DNA of 64,000 nt, taken from Pantoea sp. SOD02 (GTDB taxonomy: Bacteria; Pseudomonadota; Gammaproteobacteria; Enterobacterales; Enterobacteriaceae). Each line of letters begins with the position of its first letter. The first letter of the stretch is position 1. The position numbers and the translations under genes were made by a program. The notes under the pieces are model-generated. The model worked only from the letters and a program-made list of their open reading frames with translations, did no database searches and was not told where the DNA came from. Positions 46,345-56,018 of the stretch are shown here, one piece after another. The stretch is taken from positions 620,001-684,000 of the forward strand of contig NZ_CP102605.1 of assembly GCF_024707505.1 (NCBI RefSeq), read 5' to 3'.

Positions 46345-47030
46345 AAGCACCGATGCTGGCCCAGATTCAGGGAAAACTGGTGGTCTCGTGTCAGGCTCTG
46401 GAAGATGAGCCGTTACACAGCCCGTTTATTATGTCGCGCATGGCGTTGGCGGCAATGGAAGGCGGCGCAGCAGCGATTCGCGCCAACAGCCTGATCGACG
46501 TGCAGCAGATTATGCAAACTGTGGATTTGCCGATTATCGCCATTATTAAACGCGACTATCCCAGCAGCGATGTGTATATCACCGCGACGCTGCGGGAAGT
46601 GGATGAGTTGATGGTGGCGAATCCGGCGATGATTGCGCTGGATGCCACGCTGCACACGCGTCCTGGCGATTTGCAACTGCCGGCATTGGTGGCAGAGATT
46701 CGCCAGCGCTATCCGCAACTGCTGCTGATGGCTGATATCGCCACGGTGGAAGAAGCGCGCAAGGCAGCGGAATTAGGTTTCGATTGTGTCGGCACCACGC
46801 TGTACGGTTACACCGCAGAAACGCAAGGCTGCTATCTGGCCGCCGATGATTGCCGCTTCCTGCGAGATGTTTTAGCTGCGGTAACGGTGCCGGTGATTGC
46901 CGAAGGGAATGTTGAAACCCCGGAAATGGCGGCACATTGTCTGGCGCTGGGCGCACATGCGGTGGTGGTGGGCGGCGCGATTACGCGTCCACAGCAGATA
47001 ACGCGCCGCTTTGTGAATGCGATCAGTTAA
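46341..47030 (+). CDS. nanE: N-acetylmannosamine-6-phosphate 2-epimerase NanE
   Basis: 229 residues, normal length. [19 protein letters not shown] at the start, [20 protein letters not shown] with the catalytic Lys, [22 protein letters not shown] and EGNVETPEM match NanE. It converts ManNAc-6P to GlcNAc-6P in the cytoplasm, the step after PTS uptake of ManNAc; nagA and nagB functions would be elsewhere. ATG at 46341 overlaps the PTS stop (ATGA), so translation is coupled. Confidence 0.93.
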   Translation: MKAPMLAQIQGKLVVSCQALEDEPLHSPFIMSRMALAAMEGGAAAIRANSLIDVQQIMQTVDLPIIAIIKRDYPSSDVYITATLREVDELMVANPAMIALDATLHTRPGDLQLPALVAEIRQRYPQLLLMADIATVEEARKAAELGFDCVGTTLYGYTAETQGCYLAADDCRFLRDVLAAVTVPVIAEGNVETPEMAAHCLALGAHAVVVGGAITRPQQITRRFVNAIS

Positions 47031-47039
47031 GCGTAAAAC

Positions 47040-47059
47040 GGTCGCCAGGAATGGCGACC
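47040..47059. repeat. Interspersed inverted repeat, copy 10
   Basis: GGTCGCCA-GGAA-TGGCGACC variant, between nanE and the convergent betT. Confidence 0.75.
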
Positions 47060-47068
47060 TTACGAAAT

Positions 47069-48649
47069 TTACTGCGTTGAACTGTTTTTCTGATTCATCG
47101 CGGCGGCAAGTTCCGCTGGCGCCATTTGATGCAGGTCTTTATACAAACTCGCCATATACAGCACGATTACGATCGAGAATGGCAATCCGCACAGCACCAC
47201 CGCCGTTTGCATCGCGCTGAAGCTTCCGGCATACAACAGACCGGCGCACACCAGTGTGGTAACGCATGCCCAGAAGATACGCAGCCAGGCAGGCGCATCA
47301 TCGCTCACGCTTCCGCCTTTGCTCGACAGATTGGCAATCATCAGCGTGCCGGAATCGACTGGCGTCAGGAACAGCACAAAGCTGATCAGGATAGTGAATC
47401 CAGCCACAATCTGGGTAAACGGCAGATACTCAAACATCTTAAACACCGCCATCGGCGGATCGCTCAGCGCGATTTCGCCGAGAATGGCATGTCCACCTTC
47501 CAGCACCAGACTGATGGCGGTATTGCCGAACAGCGACAGCCACGCCAGCGTGAAGCCCAGCGGAATCAGCAGCACGCCAAAGATCAATTCGCGGATAGTA
47601 CGACCTTTGGAGATGCGCGCGATAAACAGGCCCACAAAAGGCGCCCAGGCAACCCACCACGCCCAGTAGAACAGCGTCCATGCGCCCTGCCACTGACGCG
47701 CCTTACCGTACAGGTAAAGATCGAAGCTTTTGCCGACAATCGAGGTGAGATAATCCCCGACGTTCTGCATCATGCCGTTAACCAGCGTCATCGTCGGTCC
47801 GGCTACAAACACGAACAGCAGCAGCAAACACAGGAAACCGACGTTGATGTTGGAGAGCATCGCGATGCCTTTCTCCACGCCCGTCACCGCCGCCAGCGTG
47901 GCCACAATCATCATCACCACAATCAGAATCATTAACACGTGGATGTTTTGCGGAATGTGGAACAGATAGTTAAGGCCGGAGTTGACCAGCAACGCGCCGA
48001 TGCCGAGGTTGGTCACCATCGAAATCACCGTCACCAGAATGCCAAAGCTATCCACCAAGTGACCAATCCAGCCATGAATGCGTTTACCGAACAGCGGATA
48101 GAGCGCGGAACGAAGCGCCAGCGGCAGATCGCGGCGATAGGCAAACCACGCCAGCGCGGTGGCGATCAACGCATACAACGCCCAACCATGTAGCCCCCAA
48201 TGTAAGAAGGTGATTGCCATCGCCTGGCGCGCCGCTTCGACAGTGCCGCCCTGTCCTTCCGGCGGTTGCAGGAAATGATCGAGCGGTTCATAGGCGCCAT
48301 AATACACCAGCGCAATACCAATACCGGCTGAGAACAACATCGCTACCCAAGAGGCGTAACCAAACTGCGGTTTTTCATCCTCATGGCCGAGTTTGAGTTG
48401 GCCGAAACGCGACAGCGCCAGCCAGAACACAAACACCATACACACCACCATCAGCAGCATGTAATACCAGCCAAACATATCCGCCACCCAGAGCTGGGCA
48501 TGGTTAAGCCATTTCTGGCTGGCGGAGGGATACAGCACAATCATGAAGGCCAGCACCAGGATTACGCTGGCGGAGCTGAGGAATACCGCGAAATTCACGC
48601 GGATCGGTTCTTCTTCTGGTTTAAGGGAGTTTTGACTATTCACTGTCAT
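47069..48649 (-). CDS. betT: BCCT family choline/betaine transporter
   Basis: 526 residues, twelve helices. BCCT hallmarks: FGYASWVAMLFSAGIGIALV, then FLHWGLHGWALYALIA and the tryptophan-rich YWAWWVAWAPFVGLFIARIS near 328 (partly quoted). Divergent from betIBA across a 150-base gap with the BetI operator, so choline uptake is the expected role. E. coli BetT is about 677 residues with a long cytosolic C-terminal osmosensing tail; this one ends soon after the last helix, so it should behave differently under osmotic upshift. Naming by context. Confidence 0.85.
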   Translation of the reverse strand: MTVNSQNSLKPEEEPIRVNFAVFLSSASVILVLAFMIVLYPSASQKWLNHAQLWVADMFGWYYMLLMVVCMVFVFWLALSRFGQLKLGHEDEKPQFGYASWVAMLFSAGIGIALVYYGAYEPLDHFLQPPEGQGGTVEAARQAMAITFLHWGLHGWALYALIATALAWFAYRRDLPLALRSALYPLFGKRIHGWIGHLVDSFGILVTVISMVTNLGIGALLVNSGLNYLFHIPQNIHVLMILIVVMMIVATLAAVTGVEKGIAMLSNINVGFLCLLLLFVFVAGPTMTLVNGMMQNVGDYLTSIVGKSFDLYLYGKARQWQGAWTLFYWAWWVAWAPFVGLFIARISKGRTIRELIFGVLLIPLGFTLAWLSLFGNTAISLVLEGGHAILGEIALSDPPMAVFKMFEYLPFTQIVAGFTILISFVLFLTPVDSGTLMIANLSSKGGSVSDDAPAWLRIFWACVTTLVCAGLLYAGSFSAMQTAVVLCGLPFSIVIVLYMASLYKDLHQMAPAELAAAMNQKNSSTQ

Positions 48650-48745
48650 GGTTCATTTCCTTGGTGCAGGTAACAGCGGCTCCGGATGGCAACATTCAGT
48701 TAACATTCGGCCACATTTATTTGACATTCGTGCAGCATAAAGTAC

Positions 48746-48767
48746 ATTGATTGAACGTTCAATCAAT
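48746..48767. promoter_or_regulatory. BetI operator palindrome
   Basis: A perfect 22-base palindrome with half-site ATTGATTGAAC, centred between betT and betI, very close to the known E. coli BetI site (ATTGATTGGACGTTCAAT). BetI represses both directions without choline. Confidence 0.8.
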
Positions 48768-48801
48768 CAATAATCCCCTCAATAAAAATTAAATCGGAGT
48801 C

Positions 48802-49401
48802 GTGACGGTGCGCAAAGAAATCCCCGAGAAACGCAAAGAGCAGCTGATTAACGCCGCATTCGAAACCATTGGCGACGTTGGGCTGGCGGGGATCACCATG
48901 TCGCAGGTCGCTAAAGAGGCGGGCATGTCGACCGGGATCGTGAGCCACTACTTTGGTGATAAAGAGGGATTGTTAAACGCGACGATGCGCAAGATCCTAC
49001 GCGATCTGCGCGATGGCATTGCCGAGTGTCGGGCAAACGTGCCAGAGCAGGATCTGCGTGCCCAGCTTTATGCGGTGATCGATGGCAACTTCCATCCGAG
49101 CCAGACCAGCGCGAACTCAATGCGTGCCTGGCTCGATTTCTGGGCCGCGAGCATGCACAACAGCGAATTGCGCCGTCTGCAGCGCCTCAACGATCGTCGT
49201 CTTTACTCGAATATTTGCTGCCTGTTTCGTCAGGCGATGTCGCAAGAAATGGCGCGTAAATCCGCACGCGGACTGGCGGCGTTGATTGATGGTTTGTGGC
49301 TGCGCGGCAGCCTGACCGGAAAGGATTTTGATGTAGAGCAGGCCTGCTTGATCGCCCGCGATTATGTCGATGAAAAACTGGCATCGCTGCCAGCTGCGTA
49401 A
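48802..49401 (+). CDS. betI: BetI, TetR-type choline-responsive repressor
   Basis: About 199 residues starting with GTG at 48802, or GTG at 48808, which is better spaced (8 bases) from GGAG. N-terminal TetR HTH: FETIGDVGLAGITMSQVAKE, AGMSTGIVSHYFGDKEGLLN. The C-terminal GLAALIDGLWLRGSLTGK matches E. coli BetI (GLAALIDGLWLRAALSGK). It represses the bet genes in the absence of choline. First gene of betIBA. Confidence 0.92.
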   Translation: MTVRKEIPEKRKEQLINAAFETIGDVGLAGITMSQVAKEAGMSTGIVSHYFGDKEGLLNATMRKILRDLRDGIAECRANVPEQDLRAQLYAVIDGNFHPSQTSANSMRAWLDFWAASMHNSELRRLQRLNDRRLYSNICCLFRQAMSQEMARKSARGLAALIDGLWLRGSLTGKDFDVEQACLIARDYVDEKLASLPAA

Positions 49402-49434
49402 CAAAAAGAGCCAATAGCTAAGGAACAGAAGAGA

Positions 49435-50907
49435 ATGGCAAAGTACCCAACACAAAAACTCTACATTGACGGTCAGTTGACCGATGCCAGTGGACAAGAG
49501 ACCTTCGATACCATTAATCCCGCCAACGGTGAAGTACTGGCGCAGGTGCAACGTGCCACCCAGGCTGACGTGGAGCGCGCGGTCGAAAGCGCCGAGCGTG
49601 GTCAGCGCATCTGGGCGGCGATGACCGCCACTGAGCGCTCACGCATTTTGCTGCGTGCCGTCGCTATCCTGCGTGAGCGCAATGACGAACTCGCCGAGCT
49701 GGAAACCCTCGATACCGGCAAGCCCCTCTCTGAAACCTCGGCGGTGGATATCGTCACCGGCGCTGACGTGCTGGAGTATTACGCTGGCCTGGCGACCATC
49801 ATCGAAGGCGAACAGTATCCGCTGCGCGACACAAGCTTCTTCTACACGCGCCGTGAGCCGCTGGGCGTCACCGTCGGCATTGGCGCGTGGAACTATCCGA
49901 TTCAGATTGCGCTGTGGAAATCCGCACCCGCGCTGGCCGCAGGTAACGCCATGATCTTCAAGCCCAGTGAAGTCACGCCGCTCAGCGTGCTGAAACTGGC
50001 GGAGATCTACACCGAAGCGGGCGTGCCCGACGGCGTGTTTAACGTAGTGCAAGGCGCTGGCCGAGAAGTGGGCCAATGGCTGACCGAACATCCGCGCATT
50101 GCCAAAATCTCCTTCACCGGCGGCATTGAAACCGGCAAAAAAGTGATGGCGAGCGCGGCAGGTTCGACGCTGAAAGAAGTGACCATGGAGCTGGGCGGCA
50201 AATCGCCGCTGTTGATTTTACCGGACGCGGATATTGAGCAAGCAGCCGATATCGCCATGATGGCGAACTTCTACAGCTCCGGCCAGGTGTGCACCAACGG
50301 CACGCGCGTGTTTGTGCATCATTCGCAAAAAGCGGCGCTGGAACAGGCGCTGCTGCTGCGCGCGCAGCGTATTCGCCTTGGTCAGCCAATGGACGCCGAC
50401 ACCAACTTCGGCCCGCTGGTGAGCTTCGCGCACATGGAAAATGTGCTGCGCTATATTGAACTCGGCAAACAGCAAGGCGCGAAAGTGCTGATTGGCGGCG
50501 CGCGCGAAACCCGTGGTGCTTATGCGCAAGGCGCGTGGGTGCAGCCGACCATTTTCACCGATTGCGAAGATCATCACACTATCGTCAAAGAGGAGATCTT
50601 TGGCCCGGTGATGAGCATCCTCACCTACGACGACGAAGAAGAAGTAATCCGCCGCGCCAACGATACCCACTTCGGCCTGGCGGCTGGCGTGGTCACAAAA
50701 GACCTGGCCAGCGCACACCGCGTGATTCACCGCCTTGAAGCCGGCATCTGCTGGATCAATAGCTGGGGCGAATCGCCAGCGCAAATGCCGGTTGGCGGCT
50801 ACAAACAGTCTGGCGTGGGTCGCGAGAACGGCATTTCTACCCTCGCCCATTACACCCGCATCAAATCCATTCAGGTTGAACTGAACCCGTTCACCTCCGT
50901 GTTTTAA
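49435..50907 (+). CDS. betB: Betaine aldehyde dehydrogenase BetB
   Basis: 490 residues, the standard length. ALDH motifs: [38 protein letters not shown] with the general-base Glu (near 250), and [13 protein letters not shown] with catalytic Cys (near 285); partly quoted. Oxidises betaine aldehyde to glycine betaine with NAD+, the second step of osmoprotectant synthesis from choline. Lies between betI and betA in the classic order. Confidence 0.95.
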   Translation: MAKYPTQKLYIDGQLTDASGQETFDTINPANGEVLAQVQRATQADVERAVESAERGQRIWAAMTATERSRILLRAVAILRERNDELAELETLDTGKPLSETSAVDIVTGADVLEYYAGLATIIEGEQYPLRDTSFFYTRREPLGVTVGIGAWNYPIQIALWKSAPALAAGNAMIFKPSEVTPLSVLKLAEIYTEAGVPDGVFNVVQGAGREVGQWLTEHPRIAKISFTGGIETGKKVMASAAGSTLKEVTMELGGKSPLLILPDADIEQAADIAMMANFYSSGQVCTNGTRVFVHHSQKAALEQALLLRAQRIRLGQPMDADTNFGPLVSFAHMENVLRYIELGKQQGAKVLIGGARETRGAYAQGAWVQPTIFTDCEDHHTIVKEEIFGPVMSILTYDDEEEVIRRANDTHFGLAAGVVTKDLASAHRVIHRLEAGICWINSWGESPAQMPVGGYKQSGVGRENGISTLAHYTRIKSIQVELNPFTSVF

Positions 50908-50922
50908 TCGAAGGAACGCAAG

Positions 50923-52602
50923 ATGAGCATCACCAGGGAGTACGACTACATCATTATTGGTGCGGGTTCAGCCGGCAACGTGCTGGCCACGCGCCTGACC
51001 GAAGACGCCAACGTCAGCGTGCTGCTGCTGGAAGCGGGCGGTCCGGATTATCGCCAGGATTTCCGCACGCAGATGCCTGCCGCGCTGGCTTTCCCGCTGC
51101 AGGGCCGCCGCTATAACTGGGCTTACCAGACCGATCCTGAGCCGCATATGAATAACCGTCGCATGGAGTGCGGACGTGGCAAAGGTCTGGGCGGATCGTC
51201 GCTGATCAACGGCATGTGCTACATCCGGGGTAATGCGCTGGATTACGATAACTGGGCGAAGCAGCCGGGACTGGAAAACTGGAGCTATCTCGATTGCCTG
51301 CCTTACTTCAAAGCCGCCGAGCGCCGCGATATCGGCGGTAATGACTATCACGGCGATTGCGGCCCGGTGAGCGTCACCACGCCAAAATCCAGCAACAACG
51401 TGCTGTTCCACGCCATGGTGGAAGCAGGCGTGCAGGCCGGTTATCCGCGTACCGATGATCTGAACGGTTATCAGCAGGAAGGTTTCGGTCCGATGGACAG
51501 AACCGTGACGCCAAAAGGCCGTCGCGCCAGCACCGCACGCGGTTATCTCGATCAGGCGCGTTCACGTCCGAATCTGACGATTGAGGTGCACGCGCTGACC
51601 GACCGCATTCTGTTTGATAACAAACGCGCCTGCGGCGTTAAATGGCTGCAAAAAGATCACCCGCACGAAGCACGCGCGCGGCGTGAAGTGCTGCTGTGCG
51701 CTGGCGCGATTGCCTCGCCGCAGGTGTTACAGCGTTCGGGTGTTGGTCCGGCTGAGTTGCTGAAAAGTCTGGATATCCCGTTGGTGCACGATCTGCCGGG
51801 CGTGGGCGCGAACCTGCAGGATCATCTGGAAATGTATCTGCAATACGAGTGCAAGCAGCCGGTTTCGCTGGCGCCAGCGCTCAAGCTACACAACCAACCG
51901 GCGATTGGTGCCGAATGGTTATTCAACGGCAGCGGCATCGGTGCCAGCAACCAGTTTGAAGCGGGTGGTTTTATTCGCTCTGACGAAGAGTTTGAGTGGC
52001 CGAATATTCAGTATCACTTCCTGCCGGTGGCGATTAACTACAACGGCTCGAATCCGATTAAAACGCACAGCTTCCAGGCGCACGTCGGCTCCATGCGCTC
52101 GCCAAGCCGGGGACGCGTGCAGGTCACTTCTAAGGACCCGAACGCACATCCGAGCATCCTGTTTAACTACATGTCGGACGATCAGGATTGGCGTGAATTC
52201 CGTGCGGCGATTCGCATCACCCGTGACATCATCGCGCAGCGCGCACTCGATCCGTTCCGTGGCCGAGAAATCTCACCCGGTTTAACGGTGCAAAGTGATG
52301 ACGAGCTGGATAAATTCGTGCGTGAACATGCTGAAACCGCTTATCACCCGTCATGCTCGAATGCGATGGGTTATCACGATATGGCGGTAGTCGGGAATGA
52401 CGGGAAAGTGCACGGCGTTGAGGGCTTGCGCGTGGTGGATGCGTCGATCATGCCGCAAATCACCACCGGCAACTTAAACGCGCCAACCATTATGATCGCC
52501 GAGAAAATTGCCGACATGATTCGCGGTCGCCCGCCGTTACCGCGTGAAAACGTGCCTTACTATGTCGCCAACGGCGCACCGGTGCGTCGCCAGCCTCAGT
52601 AA
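50923..52602 (+). CDS. betA: Choline dehydrogenase BetA
   Basis: 559 residues, as in E. coli. GMC oxidoreductase family: N-terminal FAD motif [35 protein letters not shown], then [20 protein letters not shown] and the C-terminal [17 protein letters not shown]. Oxidises choline to betaine aldehyde, membrane-associated. Last gene of betIBA, 15 bases after betB, followed by an intrinsic terminator. Confidence 0.95.
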   Translation: MSITREYDYIIIGAGSAGNVLATRLTEDANVSVLLLEAGGPDYRQDFRTQMPAALAFPLQGRRYNWAYQTDPEPHMNNRRMECGRGKGLGGSSLINGMCYIRGNALDYDNWAKQPGLENWSYLDCLPYFKAAERRDIGGNDYHGDCGPVSVTTPKSSNNVLFHAMVEAGVQAGYPRTDDLNGYQQEGFGPMDRTVTPKGRRASTARGYLDQARSRPNLTIEVHALTDRILFDNKRACGVKWLQKDHPHEARARREVLLCAGAIASPQVLQRSGVGPAELLKSLDIPLVHDLPGVGANLQDHLEMYLQYECKQPVSLAPALKLHNQPAIGAEWLFNGSGIGASNQFEAGGFIRSDEEFEWPNIQYHFLPVAINYNGSNPIKTHSFQAHVGSMRSPSRGRVQVTSKDPNAHPSILFNYMSDDQDWREFRAAIRITRDIIAQRALDPFRGREISPGLTVQSDDELDKFVREHAETAYHPSCSNAMGYHDMAVVGNDGKVHGVEGLRVVDASIMPQITTGNLNAPTIMIAEKIADMIRGRPPLPRENVPYYVANGAPVRRQPQ

Positions 52603-52613
52603 TTAATCATTAA

Positions 52614-52642
52614 GGGTTCACGTTCGGCGTGAACCCTTTTTT
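52614..52642 (+). terminator. Intrinsic terminator of betIBA
   Basis: GGGTTCACG-TTCGG-CGTGAACCC followed by T6. Confidence 0.9.
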
Positions 52643-52689
52643 CTGCTGATTTGCCCTACTTCCGCGCAAAAAAACTAAACCACTCAAGG

Positions 52690-52735
52690 TTATCCACAAT
52701 CCCCGTGCGTAGAGTCGGCGTTATCCTGTGGATAA
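52690..52735. other. Two inverted DnaA-box-like sequences
   Basis: TTATCCACA at 52690-52698 and TGTGGATAA at 52727-52735 are both perfect consensus DnaA 9-mers in opposite orientation, 28 bases apart, in the 200-base gap after betA. TTATCC-TGT-GGATAA (52721-52735) is itself a palindrome. No origin features (13-mers, AT block) accompany them, so an origin is not claimed. Confidence 0.4.
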
Positions 52736-52799
52736 AACTCGCCTCGCGCCATACAGCGCCCGATGCGCGCATACGGTTACTTTTCGCACGATTATCAAA

Positions 52800-53969
52800 T
52801 CAGACGATGACCGAGCGCCCCACTTTCCCCATGGCAAGAACGTTGACTGCCGCTAACAGCGCGGCGGCGGCAAAGGCGCTGACGAAACCGCCGGGCAGAT
52901 ACGCCATAAAGGCCGCGAGAAACTGGCCGGAAAAAATCGCCATCGATAAACGCGCCAGCTGACGGCCGCGTTCCTGCGGCTGGCTGATCTCCACCGTCAG
53001 ATGATTTACCAGCGGAATCGACAGACCAAATCCCATGCCCAGCAAAATGCCGCCCGGAATAAACAGCACCATGTTTGGCGCAGCGACAAACTCCAGATGC
53101 GCCAGCAGATAACAGATAAACGCCATCACTAAGGTTGGATAACTGCCAAAGCGCGGCGACACGTCGGGCATGATGGCGGCGGCCAGCACCGCCACCAGCG
53201 AGACGAAAGAGAGAAAATAGCCAATGTGCGCGGCATCAATGCCCATCACGGCAAAACGTTGCGGCAACATGATCACGGCGGTGAAAAAACACATCATCGA
53301 GCAGAGTGCGGCGAGTAAAACCGGACGCAGCGCGCGATCGCTGCTACCCACCTTTTCATCTACAGATTCAGATGCCGCCAACTGCGGCGGGCGTGGCACG
53401 GTGATAAACACCATCAGCAACATCAGCCAGGCAAACAGGTAAAGCCCATACGGCCAGCGCCAGCTGATCGACGCCAGAATACCGCCAATAAACAGAAACA
53501 GTACGCCACCCAGTTCGATCGACATCCCTTGCCGCGCCATCATTTTCAGACGCGCTTCACCGCTGTAGAAGCGGGCGATCAAGCTGGTACCCGCCGCCAT
53601 CACGATTGCGGTGGCACAGCCGAGTAAAAGACGATCGATGATCTGCGGTAGCGCGCCAGGCAACCACGCGCCTGCGACGCCGAAAAGGCCGTAGCAAAAC
53701 AGTCCGATGAGCAGAAGTGGATAAGCGCCCCAGCGATCGATGGCACGTCCCGCTAACGGACCCGCCAGTACCACGCCAAGCGACGGCAGCGTGACCAGCC
53801 AGCTTGCCAAATGCGCGACGCCAAGTTGCGCAGCGATTTCGCTGAGTCCGGGAACAATCACACAGCCCACCATAATCGTCAGGCAACTGACCGCTAATAA
53901 GGTAAATGCGCCGGTAGGTTTAAGGGATGACACATCAACTCCTGATATCCACATAATGGACATAAACAC
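52800..53969 (-). CDS. MFS transporter
   Basis: About 389 residues, twelve helices, with the A-motif-like LAGPLAGRAIDRWGAYP near 65 and EISQPQERGRQLARLS near 320. Start may be 53969 or MSIMW at 53963 or further in. Divergent from an IclR regulator 100 bases away, so it probably exports or imports the regulator's ligand. No substrate can be named. Confidence 0.85.
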   Translation of the reverse strand: MFMSIMWISGVDVSSLKPTGAFTLLAVSCLTIMVGCVIVPGLSEIAAQLGVAHLASWLVTLPSLGVVLAGPLAGRAIDRWGAYPLLLIGLFCYGLFGVAGAWLPGALPQIIDRLLLGCATAIVMAAGTSLIARFYSGEARLKMMARQGMSIELGGVLFLFIGGILASISWRWPYGLYLFAWLMLLMVFITVPRPPQLAASESVDEKVGSSDRALRPVLLAALCSMMCFFTAVIMLPQRFAVMGIDAAHIGYFLSFVSLVAVLAAAIMPDVSPRFGSYPTLVMAFICYLLAHLEFVAAPNMVLFIPGGILLGMGFGLSIPLVNHLTVEISQPQERGRQLARLSMAIFSGQFLAAFMAYLPGGFVSAFAAAALLAAVNVLAMGKVGRSVIV

Positions 53970-54070
53970 CGAATAGTGGACGACAGTGTTAGAGGAATCG
54001 GCGGCGCTGTCAATCGCCGAGCGCCATCGTGCTATAGTGTTGCCAGCTCAAACGCACGGAATCCTTAAAA

Positions 54071-54820
54071 ATGAGTGTGGAAACAGAAACTAACGGATCA
54101 CAGGTGATCGCGCGGGCCGCCACGATTTTGCGCGCGCTGGAAGATCGTCCGGCGGGATTAACTATGTCGGCGTTGGCGAAAATCACTGCATTACCACGCA
54201 CCACCGTGCATCGGCTGGTGACCTCGCTGATCGCTCAACAGCTGTTGTTGCAGGATAGCGATGGCATCAAATTGGGTCCGGCGCTGGCTCGTCTCGCGGC
54301 ATCGGCGCATACCGATATCATCGCGCTGGCACAACCGGCGATGGCGACACTCGGCCGTCGTACGCGTGAAACCGTGGATCTCTGCGTCTGGCGCGGCAGC
54401 CATACCGTGTTGGTGAGTCAATTTGTTTCGGATCAGGAGTTGCGCGTGGTATCGCCGGTAAGCACCGCGTTTCCCTCACACTGCGCGGCACACGGCAAAG
54501 CGTTACTGGCGGAGCAATCTGAAGAGGCGCTGGCAAGCTTGCTGCCACAGCTGAAAGAGGTGCGCACCGAGAAAACGCTGCAAGATGCTAAGACGCTGCT
54601 GAAAGATATCGCCGTCACGCGAAAGCAAGGTTATGCCATTGATCGTGAAGAGCATGCGCGCGGGGTTTGCGGCATCAGCGTGGCGCTGCAAACCGGCGCA
54701 GGTGAACGTTATGCTTTAGCAATTGCCGCACCGGCATTGCGTTTTGATGAGCAGTTCGCGCATTTGCTGGCGTCGCTGCTGCAGGCAAAAGCCGAGATTG
54801 AAGCGCTAGTGGCGCGTTAA
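54071..54820 (+). CDS. IclR family transcriptional regulator
   Basis: 249 residues. Winged HTH: LTMSALAKITALPRTTVHRL near 25-45; the effector domain follows (RETVDLCVWRGSHTVLVSQF, AFPSHCAAHGKALLA with the conserved HCTAxGK-like block, GYAIDREEHARGVCGISVAL). Divergent from the MFS gene, which it likely regulates. Overlaps the convergent cupin gene by four bases. Confidence 0.88.
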   Translation: MSVETETNGSQVIARAATILRALEDRPAGLTMSALAKITALPRTTVHRLVTSLIAQQLLLQDSDGIKLGPALARLAASAHTDIIALAQPAMATLGRRTRETVDLCVWRGSHTVLVSQFVSDQELRVVSPVSTAFPSHCAAHGKALLAEQSEEALASLLPQLKEVRTEKTLQDAKTLLKDIAVTRKQGYAIDREEHARGVCGISVALQTGAGERYALAIAAPALRFDEQFAHLLASLLQAKAEIEALVAR

Positions 54821-55128
54821 ACCGAATCTTCTTTTTCGATTACTAACACGCGCGCTTCGCCTTGCGGGTGCGCAACATGCTCGGTGCCGATGCTGGCGTA
54901 AAAAATGTCGCCACTATTAAGCAGCACTTTCTGCACCTCGCCCGCTTCGCGGTAATGCATCTCTACCGCGCCATCCAGCACCGCAAACACCTCTTCGCCA
55001 TCATTGATGTGCCACTTGTAAGGTTGATTGGTCCAGTGCAAACGGACGCTGGTGCCGCCGAAGTTGGCAATGTCTAAGGCATCCCAGGCTTTGGCAGGTG
55101 AGAAGTTTTTGCTGACGTAGGTTTTCAT
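54817..55128 (-). CDS. Small cupin-domain protein
   Basis: 103 residues from ATG 55128 (GGATATCGC upstream); the 55203 start is unlikely. One cupin: PYKWHINDGEEVFAVLDGAVEMHYREAGE contains the first His/Glu motif, and GDIFYASIGTEHVAHP the second His. Probably a small dioxygenase, isomerase or sensor. Sole gene in its unit. Confidence 0.78.
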   Translation of the reverse strand: MKTYVSKNFSPAKAWDALDIANFGGTSVRLHWTNQPYKWHINDGEEVFAVLDGAVEMHYREAGEVQKVLLNSGDIFYASIGTEHVAHPQGEARVLVIEKEDSV

Positions 55129-55221
55129 GCGATATCCGTGTAGAGGAGAACTGGGTTGATGATACACAGAGCGCAGGCGGGCGGCGGGACATGCACAAGC
55201 CATTTACGGACATGCAGATAC

Positions 55222-55245
55222 AACAAAGCCGCCCGGAGGCGGCCT
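55222..55245 (-). terminator. Terminator of DUF1471 copy B
   Basis: On the minus strand GCCGCC-TCCG-GGCGGC then TTTG. Confidence 0.65.
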
Positions 55246-55270
55246 TAACACAACGGCTTGTGCGACTAAC

Positions 55271-55486
55271 TTATTTGTACAGCTCTGCAGTCATGTGTAC
55301 GCGGTTGTTAGTGTTGGCACTGGTGATTTTGTACTGTGCGCCTTGCTCTTGAGCCTGTGCAGCGATTTTCGCTTCTGCGCCATCCAGAGTTGAAGACTGA
55401 ACTGAAATGCTCTGTGCAAAGCTAGCAGCAGACATCATTGAAAGAGCAGCAACGGCGGCGATAGACAGTGTTTTGATAGTTTTCAT
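55271..55486 (-). CDS. DUF1471 small periplasmic protein, copy B
   Basis: 71 residues from ATG 55486 (AAGGATTATGACC upstream); an ATG two codons earlier is in frame. Signal peptide MKTIKTLSIAAVAALSMMSA, then SIQSSTLDGAEAKIAAQAQE-like body, ending NNRVHMTAELYK. Differs from copies A and C mostly at residues 27-62 (SVQSS, ITSANTNNR). Arranged head-to-tail with copy C 195 bases away, a tandem duplication. Confidence 0.85.
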   Translation of the reverse strand: MKTIKTLSIAAVAALSMMSAASFAQSISVQSSTLDGAEAKIAAQAQEQGAQYKITSANTNNRVHMTAELYK

Positions 55487-55512
55487 GGTCATAATCCTTA
55501 GTGGTTTAAATA

Positions 55513-55529
55513 GAAGACTGTGTGCCTTC
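55513..55529 (-). promoter_or_regulatory. Conserved 5' UTR hairpin of DUF1471 copy B
   Basis: Minus strand GAAGGC-ACACA-GTCTTC, with one G-U pair, 27 bases before the ATG. GATCGCACTAATGGTTAA lies further upstream as in copy C. Confidence 0.6.
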
Positions 55530-55626
55530 GATGAGAATAATAATAACTGATGTTATCGTTTCAATATTAACCATTAGTGCGATCACGATAACTTACGTAA
55601 CTATACAGTTACTGGCGCTTTATCGA

Positions 55627-55651
55627 CAAAAAAGGCCGCCCGTAGGCGACC
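55627..55651 (-). terminator. Terminator of DUF1471 copy C
   Basis: Minus strand GGTCGCC-TAC-GGGCGGCC then T6, the same stem as after copy A. Confidence 0.85.
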
Positions 55652-55681
55652 TGTTCTGGCACATCCGTATGCAACCATCCG

Positions 55682-55897
55682 TTATTTGTAAAGTTCTGCA
55701 GTCATATGTACGACGTTACCGTTGCTTGCTTCCAGAATTTTGTATTGCTCACCATTCTGTTTAGCCTGCGCAGCGATTTTGGCTTCCGCACCATCCAGAG
55801 TCAGCGAGGTAGCTGAAACGGTCTGTGCGAAGCTGGCAGCAGACATCAGTGAAAGAGCGGCAGCAGCGGCGATAGTCAGAGTTTTGATAGTTTTCAT
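55682..55897 (-). CDS. DUF1471 small periplasmic protein, copy C
   Basis: 71 residues. Signal peptide MKTIKTLTIAAAAALSLMSA, body SATSLTLDGAEAKIAAQAKQ, ending ASNGNVVHMTAELYK, closest to copy A. ATG 55897 has AAGGAATACGACC upstream. Conserved upstream block GTGATCGCACTAATAGTTAA is shared with copy B. Small stress-type periplasmic protein. Confidence 0.85.
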   Translation of the reverse strand: MKTIKTLTIAAAAALSLMSAASFAQTVSATSLTLDGAEAKIAAQAKQNGEQYKILEASNGNVVHMTAELYK

Positions 55898-55924
55898 GGT
55901 CGTATTCCTTTGGTTGTTTGATTT

Positions 55925-55941
55925 GAAGGCTGTGCGCCTTC
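55925..55941 (-). promoter_or_regulatory. Conserved 5' UTR hairpin of DUF1471 copy C
   Basis: Minus strand GAAGGC-GCACA-GCCTTC, 28 bases before the ATG; same position as in copies A and B with different stem bases. Confidence 0.6.
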
Positions 55942-56018
55942 GATGGAAACAATAATAACCATTGAAACTATTATCAGATTAACTATTAGTGCGATCACAG
56001 TTAATCAACTCATTATCA

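Noticed and set aside
47126-47935. 269-residue open frame opposite betT
   Set aside because: Antisense to a clear BCCT transporter; composition is typical of a reverse-complement shadow.
50218-50850. 210-residue open frame opposite betB
   Set aside because: Antisense to an ALDH gene with all motifs.
52690-52735. Replication origin
   Set aside because: Only two DnaA boxes, no AT-rich unwinding region and no origin genes nearby.
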